The position numbers and the translations under genes were made by a program. The notes beneath the pieces are model-generated. The model did not search any database, was not told the origin of the DNA, and saw only the letters and a program-made list of their open reading frames with translations. A DNA stretch of 64,000 bases from Glutinoglossum americanum (lineage: Eukaryota > Ascomycota > Geoglossomycetes > Geoglossales > Geoglossaceae): NCBI GenBank assembly GCA_020080175.1, contig JAGHQL010000129.1:8009-72008 (forward strand), written 5' to 3'. Each line of letters begins with the position of its first letter. Positions within the stretch are counted from its first letter, which is position 1. Positions 1-8,667 of this stretch are shown here, in pieces.

Positions 1-2588
1 CGTTGACATTGGCCCCCTTCTCGAGCAGCCGCCGGACGACCTGGTCGTGGCCTCCGTACGAAGCCGCCTGCAGCGCGTTGGCATTGGCCCCCTTCTCGAG
101 CAGCCGCTGGACGACCTGGTCGTGGCCTCCGTACGAAGCCGCCTGCAGCGCGTTGCCGTACCACCCACCCTGCGCGTTGGCTTCGGCCCCCTTCTCGAGC
201 AGCCGCTGAACGACCTGGTCGTGGCCTCCGTACGAAGCCGCCTGCAGCGCATTAGTGTACCACCCACCCTGCGCGTTGGCTTCGGCCCCCTTCTCGAGAA
301 GCCGCTGGACGACCTGGTCGTGGCCTCCGTACGAAGCCGCCTGCAGCGCGTTGCCGTACCACCCACCCTGCGCGTTGGATTCGGCCCCCTTCTCGAGCAG
401 CCGCTGGACGACCTGGTCGTGGCCTTTGTACGAAGCCGCCTGCAGCGCGTTGCCGTACCGTCCGCCCTGCGTGTTGGCATCGGCCCCCTTCTCGAGCAGC
501 AGTCTGACTGACTCAATTAAGCCAGCCAGTGACGCGTAGTACAGTGGAGGGGCGACTTTCTCCAGACCCTTAGTTATTTCTGGCCCTTGCCATGGCTCAT
601 CTAGATCGAAAAGCCGGACCCAATTGACATAGGCATCTCTCTTGGACCAAAAAAGCTGGATAATCAGTTGGTGGATTGTTTCCGCATCCCCTTCAGCCGC
701 TCGAGCATGTTGAGTCCAGTACTCCGCTGCATACCTAGCCAGTGGATATTCCTCGGTGGTTTGACGTGTCAAACAATTGGCTTTGTCAAACTGTAAAAGA
801 TATGCAAGGCAGATCTCGCCTATAGATGCATTTGCAGGTATCTCCTGAATGCTGTACTGACGCGCTGGTCCATTTTGAATTCGCTCCGACACAAGATACT
901 CCTTGACAGAGAAATGGGCTAGCTTGATCTCCACTCCAGCTATAGTGACCAAACTAGAACATATTTCCAGGATGTCTTGTGGGTCCGGAAGTCGACTCTC
1001 GGGGTCAAATCGGGGACCGCCGTCACCATAGACTGCAATAGCGTCGACAATCTCGCCGATTCGCAGCGGCCGAGCAGAGTAGACCAGCCACTGCAGGATT
1101 TTGAAGGCATCTTGGCTATATTCTTTGTGGATGGCACACAAAATACGATCATATGTACCGTCCAATGTATCTGGCAGACGTTCCAGTGCTTCCCGAAGCT
1201 TACGAAGATTAAGGCACCTCCCTAATGCATCAAGCTGGCACACAGCCCATCGAAACCTGGCTTGGTGCATGAGCGTTCTCAAACTCCTTGAAAGGGTAAA
1301 GGATGTAATCTTACATTCCGTCAGCTTTGCCCATCAGCTTCGTCTCAATTTCCTGTTGCACCTCTGGCTTGCCCCGCCACCTTTTTAGATTTTGATCACT
1401 CTGGAGTCTTTTTTGAATGTATACTCGAATATCATCACTCACGAGCGTACTCTGAATGCAGATTTTTCCTTGGCCATTGATTAGAGAATCAAGTGACTCT
1501 TCAATATCTTTCTCTCTTCGACTAGTGGCTAGTATATGCAACTTTTCTGTATTCCATCCAATGATCTTACTAATATCTTCCAGAAGCTCTTGTCTTTCTT
1601 CACATTCATCTAGAGCGTCGAGAATAACAAAAATCCCGTCAAATTCGCGAATCATTTGTTGCAGAGTCGTCAGAAGTGCGTCAGATGTTGGTTGCCGCTC
1701 CCCGTCCGTACAGGAAGAGAACAGGGTCGCAAGGACTCTAGGTGTACTTTTGTACCGTAAGGAGAGTTGCATAATAAGCGAACGTACCATTTTCTCATAT
1801 TGCTGCTTTTCGACATCGTTGAAATCAAAGTAGAAATAGATAACCACCATAGTAGGGTCGTGATGACAATGGTAGAGAACATCTTCGATGATAGTGGAGC
1901 TCAGAATAGTTTTTCCACATCCAGGAATACCATGGAGCCAGAGAAACGAGCCAGAGTTCGTTTTCCAATTAGTATACTGTTTGCTGTTGATAAACCAGGT
2001 GCCGGTTCCTGCTTGCCTCTCTCTGAGTGCTTTATTGTAGTTAAACCATGGATCCGGTGCTGATAGCCACCGGTGAATCCTTTTACGATTATCATCTATA
2101 CCATACAGGTCAGCATTTTCCCCAAAGAAAGAAGTCTGGCGAGTACCAATTGAAGAGCCGGTGGCTTGATGATATGTTAATGTCTGAACATAATTTCGGA
2201 AAGTCGTTGTTATTTGCTGAATTTTCTTCTCTTGGGCAATGCTTGAGAGAGCCTTCTTTCCTCTTCTCCATGATGAGTCACCCTTTGATGGTAACGTCTC
2301 TTCCAAGACATCATCAAGCTGCTCCACCTGCGATTGACAGCCCTTCACAACGCTCCATATTGCTTCTTGGGTATCCTTGCTAAAGTGGCCATCCTCCGTT
2401 TGTTTCTTTGTCCGCTCAATAGTATCAACTAATAGTGGTAGCTCGATTTTGATATCTCGAAAGGATTTCGGAACTTCATCCAGGCTAGAATGGAACTCGT
2501 TGAGTCGATGCACAATCTTTGAGCTAAAATCGACAAACTGAACTATGGATGAGACGAGGCCAACAATAGCAAGGGCTTCTACCATCAT
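1..2588 (-). CDS. NACHT-ankyrin STAND (NLR-like) protein, C-terminus beyond window
   Basis: Fungal NOD-like receptor of the kind linked to non-self recognition and heterokaryon incompatibility. Exon 1 is 2588-1315 and exon 2 is 1256-1 (continuing off the window), with a 58-bp GT-AG intron at 1314-1257. Splicing restores the family-typical KADGMFRWAVCQLDAL stretch. Residues 1-140 are a helical N-terminal domain (VSSIVQFVDFSSKIV) like those that precede fungal NACHT domains (SesA/HeLo-like class, inferred). The P-loop GIPGCGKT is at 220-227 and Walker B FVILDALDEC at about 320-329. A winged-helix-like region follows (LPDTLDGTYDRIL, AHFSVKEYL). Ankyrin units start near base 560 and run to the edge. 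Exon 2 is open throughout, so at least 840 residues look intact. I take the start at 2588 because the N-terminus aligns with family starts; the next Met is one codon later. The exact effector class is uncertain. The family assignment is firm. Confidence 0.93.
20..520 (-). repeat. Near-identical 99-bp ankyrin-coding tandem repeats with one 75-bp unit
   Basis: CTCGAG recurs at 20, 95, 194, 293, 392 and 491, giving spacings of 75, 99, 99, 99 and 99 bp. Each 99-bp unit codes on the minus strand for one 33-residue ankyrin repeat (core NALQAASYGGHDQVVQRLLE). Units are almost identical in DNA. The differences cluster around the GA-x-x-N and GGWY-x-N positions. The 75-bp unit lacks 24 bp and remains in frame. 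More units may lie left of the window. Confidence 0.95.
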
Positions 2589-3189
2589 AGGTGAGAAGGC
2601 CTGTATTACAGACTAATCGATGTTAGATAGAAGCCCCACCTGCAATCCCTCGCTTAACTTACTGCCGTCATCTGACCCTGCAACAATTAACGAGCTTGCC
2701 ATACATTTCTGTACGCTTGGTACAGCCCAAGAGTTACTCTATCTGTCCACATCAGGTATTTCACTCTCTAGTTCTGGGGCGGGATATAAACTTAATAAAA
2801 TCTTTATTGGGAAATTGTCTGAAGGCTAGCCATATAACCATGATATAGATATGTAACGCAGCAGTACATAGTATAAAATTAATATATAATAGTTATTTTT
2901 TATAATTTGCATGTATCCGTTAAACCCTTATAATGTCATCTAATCTTGTAAATAATATGATTTACATTAGAAGACAAACTAGTATTAAGATGATCATATA
3001 AGCTTTCATTAATATTTATTCTATATACTATATTCTAGGAGATTATTATAATAATTAGCCTTATAAGTGTTGCAAGGGTTAAGTCATTAATATTATCTGA
3101 CCATTGTATTGTTACTATTGTAAATACTACTCCATTTGTTCTTTGTAATATAGCAATAGTTTCTTTTCCTTTGACTATATGTTACGGGT
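2589..3189. other. Gene-free stretch with AT-rich, TA-dinucleotide-rich block (about 2830-3190)
   Basis: No credible coding region. Bases 2589-2830 are the 5' flank of the NACHT-ankyrin gene. From about 2830 to 3190 the sequence turns strongly AT-rich with many TA steps and almost no GC-rich words, unlike every other stretch here. This resembles a repeat eroded by repeat-induced point mutation, but no terminal repeats or transposase remnant can be recognised. Confidence 0.5.
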
Positions 3190-3674
3190 TTATCCTATAA
3201 TACTGGTGCTTCCGAATGAGCTAGGTTGGCCTCTGGAGGGTAGTGAAGTGGCCGTCCTTGCCCAGGACAGGATATGGTCTTCGACCACGATTGTACAACC
3301 ACCGAGAATCTGAATTTCCCGAGACTGCGTTACTGGAGCCCCACTAAGACCCCGCATTATGCCTGCCTCGATAATAGCAGTCCGAGGACTAAGGTTCCAA
3401 GCTTCCAGCGCAGTGCAGCAGACGAGAATGCTTGCAACGCACGTTTGCCACTTGAGAGCCTCGTCCGACAATGGACCACTCCATACCACTGCATCCACGC
3501 GGATGGGATCCTTGATGTCGGGGGGCTTGCCCCACAAAGGCCAAGTACATTGAGACGGCGCAGATAACATGGACGAGAGTATGAATCTCCGAGAGCGAGG
3601 GTGGGGAGACTTTCAGCTTTCCTTGCGCTAACTTGGACGACAAGGAAGAGGACTTGGATGAACGAGACCATTAG
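3190..3674 (-). pseudogene. Frameshifted relic of a fungal membrane-protein family
   Basis: Two adjoining minus-strand frames read as one protein of a fungal multi-pass membrane family that I recognise only by style. The first frame (about 3674-3540) gives SLSEIHTLVHVICAVSMYLA. The second (about 3550-3190) continues with KPPDIKDPIRVDAVVW and SGPLSDEALKWQTCVASILV. Related proteins usually read HTLAHV..MYLLWW.KP.D..DP without a break, so a single-base shift seems to lie around 3540-3555 at a G/C-rich run. No intact start or end is visible. Its position beside the AT-rich block suggests decay in an accessory region. A short intron in place of the frameshift cannot be excluded. Confidence 0.45.
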
Positions 3675-3719
3675 CAAGGAAGTCCGCCTTGGGTTTATCT
3701 CTAATTCTATCATCTAGGA

Positions 3720-4569
3720 TTATCAGAAAGAGGCCCCTTCTTTGCAAAATCGAGTACAGCATAGCGAGTCACAGTCATGGCACCATAATTACCATGAAGT
3801 CGCAATACATCGAGGACAATGCTTCCCGTAACGATGTACCAGGCGCAAGCCCCCAGAAGGTGACGAGTAAATATATCAGCCTTCTTGTTGGTCGCCCCGC
3901 TTACCTAAGCCGGGTGCGGGGAGCGAACCTGAAGATGGCAACAACGACAACGACTTAGTCCAGCTAGACTCAAAGTTTGCACAGAAGCAAATCCAGGCCA
4001 GTCTTCTGCCCGCGCCCAGCCGGAACCAGGAAAACCTCTGGCTCACACTTCCGCGACGTCTCCGAGGGCTCCTTCACCAAACGTGCAGCTCTTGCAACAG
4101 CTTGCTTGATCATAAGCACCTGGAACTTTACGGAATGGACGGTTTAAAAAAAAAGCGGTTGGCCATGCCCGGCCCAGCTGTGGGGCTGGTGGGGGCGCTG
4201 GCGTGTTGGCACCTTGACGATTTCATCACCGGGAGATATAAAGTGCGTAGGTAGTAGCCCTTTTCTGGCACGTAACTGCTGGACGAGATGCTCTTCGCGA
4301 CTTCCGATTCTCTCAGCCATTACGGACCTCTTCCTGGCCACGGCGAATAAATTGCTACTAGCACCCGCCTTCCCGGGAGCTGCTGCTAGAGTCGGCTAGC
4401 GGCGGGCACGTCCTAAGGGTGGAACTTTTAAAACCTTCAAGAGGCTTCAAGGGCACAGCACTGTGAGCGGAAACGATTGATTAATGAACAAGAATGTTTG
4501 CGTTTAAAGAAAGAGCAAACTCGATGAATCTTCCCTGTATCGGTACATGACGGTGTAAAATTCGTTCGA
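3720..4569. other. Intergenic, nothing recognised
   Basis: About 850 bp without a supportable gene. It holds an A9 tract near 4146 and GC-rich low-complexity sequence just after it. It probably includes the 3' flank of the Cys-rich gene to its right. Confidence 0.5.
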
Positions 4570-5879
4570 CTACCCACAGTATATCAATTGACTACATTCT
4601 TGCGCTGTACATCTGGAGCCCGTAGAAACAGGGACGCAACGCCCAGTAGCATCCATCACACAACTCTCTTCGCAACACTTAGTAGGATTGCCGACGGTGT
4701 GCCAACCCAAAAGACAACACTCGGAGCCATTGAGCAGCTCGCTACCGGCCGGACAGCACACCCACGGCCCATTCTTCGGATCATTCGCAATGCATTCCGA
4801 CTCCCAGGTGTGTCCACCTACTCCGTGCTCGTAGTAGCAGCACTTGGGCCCGCAGCCTTTGAGGCGGTCCGGAGTGCAGCAGAGTTTACCAGTAGTGCAG
4901 GTTGAGGGGTTCGCTGGATCACCGGGACAAATAGTCCCAGGCGCGCAAGCAGGTGAAGCGACACAGGCATCACTCGCTCCATTTGTTCCTTTCGCGCAAG
5001 CCCAGACATCCGTCAGGTTGTCGTCTGGGCAGCAAGTCGAGCCGCACATCCTCTCCGGGGCACAACATCCTACGGTGCTTCCGTACCACAGCGTGCCTTC
5101 CGGACAGCACAGCCTGAAATGCATCCCATGAGCTCGCTCCCGAGGGCAACATTTACCATCATGGATTCGGAATGACGGGCAACAATCGCCACGTCCGTTG
5201 GTATCGCAAGGTGTGCCAATAGGACAGAGCGTCGGTCGGGTCCCAAGGCCTATCACTGCGGGCCAACATTCGTTAGTGGTTGCGACGCATTCTCGTCGGA
5301 CGGGGTCGTAGTTGTATTGATGGTAGGCGTCATCCGGAGGACAGCAGACTTTGGAGAGCCCGTCTGAGTGAGACCGCTCTGGAGGGCAACAGCCCTCGCC
5401 GGATGTATCGCATGGCGTTAAGAAGCTACAACAACTACGTCCACAGCTTTTCATTCCCCTGAGGAGACAATGGGGAATGGGGATTTGCCAGGGAAATGGC
5501 CAGGGAAGCGGTAGCCAGGGAAGCGAGGGATCCGGTAGCCAGGGGAATGGCGGCCACCAAGCTGGGTTCAAGGGAGGCGGTGGTGGTGTTGATTTTCGCG
5601 GTATGCATCCTTGAGTTTTATCGCACACCTCTAGGACAGGTTCACAGCAGGCGTGAACGGCTGCGTTACTAGAGGAATCCAAGTACTCGCAAGGGAGCTC
5701 AAAACGTTCGCAGCAAACCTTCCCATCAGGGCATGCTAACATTTGTCAGTCGCAAAACGTCGGAACGTATACGTGGGTACGTGTAGCATACTTCCAGCAA
5801 GGGACCGCGCCGCATCGGCGACGAGAAAACTCCACAAAAGGATCTGAAGCAACGGTTTCAAAGAGAAATGGGTCTGCAT
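4570..5879 (-). CDS. Secreted CC-rich (granulin-like) protein with Pro/Trp hinge
   Basis: Exon 1 is 5879-5792 and exon 2 is 5735-4570, with a 56-bp intron (gtatgc...ttag), giving 417 residues. Exon 1 codes for a clear signal peptide (MQTHFSLKPLLQILLWSFLV, then ADA). The mature protein opens with CPDGKVCCERFELPC, then has a Pro/Trp-rich spacer (PPPPPLNPAWWPPFPW, LPWLPLPWPFPW), then about 280 residues dense in paired cysteines. At least three units share a CC-P-x-E-R...CCP pattern (CCPPERSH, CCPRERAH, CCAPERM). Paired-cysteine spacing recalls granulin or carbohydrate-binding folds, but no family is certain. It is likely extracellular or wall-associated and disulfide-rich. No neighbour suggests a pathway. 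The joining codon (GGA ACA TGC) fixes the splice frame. Confidence 0.8.
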
Positions 5880-7148
5880 CGTGGAGTGCGGAGCGTTTTT
5901 GCGTATGTGGCCGAAAGGCCAAAATGATGTCGAGCTATGGATGAGAAGGATCGACTCTCTCTCTCTCTCTCCCTTTACCCGTTTGGTTTTGCTTATTTTA
6001 AAGCTTAAGACCCTTCATTCCTTTGCTAGCTCGCCATGCCCGATTTAGTGTCTTGGAATGTCTCGTTCAAATGGTCTCGGCCCAAGTCATGGCCAAAAGC
6101 ACCAGGTTATCCCTCGTAAGACCGCGTTGAACGTGACACCGGCCATAGCTGAGAACAATGGTATATGCTCTCTCATTAGCTCACGAGCCGAGGCGGTACA
6201 AAGAAGAAAAAGAGGCGCTCATCCCGAGATTGGATGAGTTGGAATAGAGTGGCCCATCGGAGGTAATCAGGCCCGATGCGTTCTTTTAAGCTTTATACTA
6301 GCTAATTAGGTCAGGTGAACCAACTAAGCCCGAAGGTTCGACTCACGACAACAAAACCAAAATCACAGAGAAGACAGTTTTGAGCATGTCCGCACCACTA
6401 AACCCTAGTTTAGGCGTGAGCTCGAATCACTAACATCGAGATCGAAACCTCATTCATGAGCGATTTTCCCAATCAACTAGACGATGGATGGTGGGTTAAC
6501 CTGCTTACGCGATAGAGAGTTACCAGCGCCGCGCGAACCGGCATTTTTAGGCAAGGCGGTAGGATGCTCGCTCGACTAGGCTCCAGTTGAGAGTCTGATT
6601 TTACTTCTCTTCTTGCTCTGTATATACATATACATATAAACCTGCAATCGAAGCGCGCACGCACGCATGTACCGGGGCATTCGAAGAAACTTTTAGGACT
6701 ATGGTGAATATGTAACATATAATAGATGTATATGGGTTGGCTAACCATCGTATCTTTCATTGCATTTTATTTTGCGGAAAAACGACCGAACCACCACGAT
6801 TTTTTGATAAAGAATTCCTTGCGTACCATACCCGCGAACCGGCCTTTTAGCCACGGAGGACCGCTACGGATGTAGTGAGGGTTTTTCCATTTTAGGCGAC
6901 TCTAGTCAAATAGATGCCTAGCGCCCAATTGAAGCGCCCCGGGTGGGCTTTTGCGGGTAAGGGGTCCTCGAATCGGGGTGTTGTGATCGGAAGTATGCAT
7001 GCTCGTAAATAACACAGGGCTAGCGAAGCCAGGACCGGTCATTCCCCGTCCACCTCGATATTTTTTTTTTTTTAGTCGCCAACCTCTCCCTTCGAGGTGA
7101 AAACAACGACGCACGCCCAACCCGCACGCCCAACCACCACGGCGAGCC
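5880..7148. other. Long divergent intergenic region
   Basis: About 1.27 kb between the secreted protein (minus) and SDHAF3 (plus), so it carries both promoters. It holds a (CT)8 microsatellite at 5955-5970, alternating TATACA at 6615-6640, and a T12 tract near 7061. No gene, tRNA or repeat element recognised. Confidence 0.5.
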
Positions 7149-7711
7149 ATGCCTCCTCCCAGCCCGGTCCCCCTCTACCGCCGCCTCCTCCGCGCCCACC
7201 GCAACAGGCTCCCCCCGGCCCAGCGCGCGCTCGGCGACCGCTACGTCAAGAGCGAGTTCCGCGCCCACAGGTCCGTCGGGAATCCGCTGCACGTCGTAAG
7301 TCTTTTTTTTTTCTCTCTCTCTCTCTCGCTTCCATCCACCTACACTCAAACACGCACACACTTGCTCACGAGAGACGAGAGGCGCTGATTCCTCCGGCGG
7401 GTAGGCCGGGTTCCTGAGCGAATGGCTGAGATACTTGGAGAAGCTGGAGGGGGCGGGGGATGAGGCGGGGAGGGGGGAGAGGATGGACGGGCGGGTCGTG
7501 GAGGGGATGAGCGGTTTGTTTGTTTTTTTTTATTTTATCTTATTTTATTTTCTGGGGGTAGGGGTAGGGGGTTGTCGTTGTTGTGTTTTGGCTGATCTTT
7601 TGGCCCGGGTGGGGCGCCGGGGGGTTTTTAGATCAGCAGTTGGGGCAGTTGTTCGAGCTGAGGAGGGCTATATTGGGGAAGAAAGGGGAGGGGGAGGGGG
7701 CGGAGGGGTAG
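7149..7711 (+). CDS. SDH7: Succinate dehydrogenase assembly factor 3 (ACN9/Sdh7), LYR-motif protein
   Basis: Mitochondrial-matrix chaperone that protects the iron-sulfur subunit of complex II during assembly. Three exons: 7149-7295, 7405-7513 and 7632-7711 (111 residues). Introns are 109 and 118 bp. The LYR-type motif is at residues 9-13 (LYRRL). It is followed by [20 protein letters not shown] and NPLHV, then after splicing [15 protein letters not shown] and [16 protein letters not shown], the ACN9 family order. The length fits the family (110-130). Exon 2 and intron 2 are strongly purine/G-rich on the plus strand. The tail after RRAILGKK is low-complexity Gly/Glu. It converges with the small Cys-rich gene, leaving about 155 bp between stops. 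Confidence 0.92.
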
Positions 7712-7866
7712 TAGCTATCTGTTGCTTGCAGCCGGAGGGGGGGGATGTCTCGGGTTGGGTGTACATACACGAAGGAGGCGCGCGCACATACATACATAGC
7801 CACCACCCACTACCACCACCACCCCAGCCAGCCTGACTCCCTCTCTCCCCTTACCCACACCCCAAC

Positions 7867-8175
7867 TCACATAACCCCACAACAACACCCCACAACCTCC
7901 ACCCCCGCACCCACCCTGACCCCATACCTCCGCCCAACAACCACCCTGACCACCCTCGAATCGTACCGCCCCCCCAGATCGCACCGCGGACAGCTCCCCA
8001 CCGGCGCCCGGAAATACCGCCCCCCGCCCGCGGACCCCCACTCGAGCGTCACCACCGCCCCGCGGCCCGTGAGCGCCGGGCAGCTCGTGAAGTCGCGGTT
8101 GGGCCCGCAGGGCGCGTGGATGGTGAGCCAGTCGTGCCGGCAGGTTTGGGAGCGGAAGAGGCGGACGGCGCACAT
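7867..8175 (-). CDS. Small conserved Cys-rich fungal protein, function unknown
   Basis: A 102-residue protein starting MCAVRLFRSQTCRHDW. It has spaced cysteines (CxxH-type start, then CGPNRDFTSCPAL and GSCPRCDLGGRYD) that resemble a family of short fungal proteins with putative zinc-binding Cys pairs. Gly/Val-rich low complexity fills the last 30 residues, so a small 3' intron or a slightly different end is possible. I do not recognise a function. It overlaps antisense C-rich sequence downstream of SDHAF3. Confidence 0.5.
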   Translation of the reverse strand: MCAVRLFRSQTCRHDWLTIHAPCGPNRDFTSCPALTGRGAVVTLEWGSAGGGRYFRAPVGSCPRCDLGGRYDSRVVRVVVGRRYGVRVGAGVEVVGCCCGVM

Positions 8176-8667
8176 GGTGGGGGGGTGGGTGGAGGTGTTC
8201 TGTGCTGGGGTGGTTGGTTGATTGGTTGTGAGGGTGCTTCTGCTGCTGGGTTGCCAAGTGTGGAGTTTGGAGAGAGAGGGAAGGGGCTATATATGTTGTT
8301 GTTGTGGTGTGTGCGTTATTCACTTTCTCTTTTGCAGGGTAAATTCACCGAACCCTAGTGAAGGGGGGTTGGTTCCCTTTGGGCCATGCCGCATGACGCC
8401 CGCCTAGGACTGTGGCACTGGGACCGATATGCCGTAGAATTGAATAGAGGATTTGGCATTCCCGGTGCACCCCTATCCACGGTGTACAGAGTATGTCTAC
8501 CCAAACGTCTCCGTTGGAGTAGCACATCATGATAGTGCACGCTGCATACAAATCTACTATACATCCGTGTACGCCGCTCTCTCACCCCCCATTACGTGAG
8601 ACGGTTTACGCAGCTAGATATGATATAACAAATACATGGGGCAATGCTATCCGTTCTGGACAGCCTC
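8176..8667. other. Intergenic, nothing recognised
   Basis: About 490 bp between the small Cys-rich gene and the 3' end of the PPR-like gene. It includes GT/GGTT-rich low complexity at 8200-8330, likely the 5' flank of the minus-strand small gene. No other feature seen. Confidence 0.45.

Noticed and set aside
47-511. Plus-strand open frames of 68-154 residues with internal repeats
   Set aside because: They are antisense readings of the ankyrin repeats; the minus strand gives the recognisable ankyrin consensus.
6290-6370. A-box-like TAGCTAATTAGG and B-box-like GGTTCGACTCA
   Set aside because: The spacing is about 10 nt too short for a tRNA and no cloverleaf can be drawn.
7715-8323. 202-residue minus-strand open frame overlapping the small Cys-rich gene
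   Set aside because: It is a low-complexity Thr/His/Pro then Gly-rich translation of skewed DNA; the other frame has the conserved cysteine pattern.
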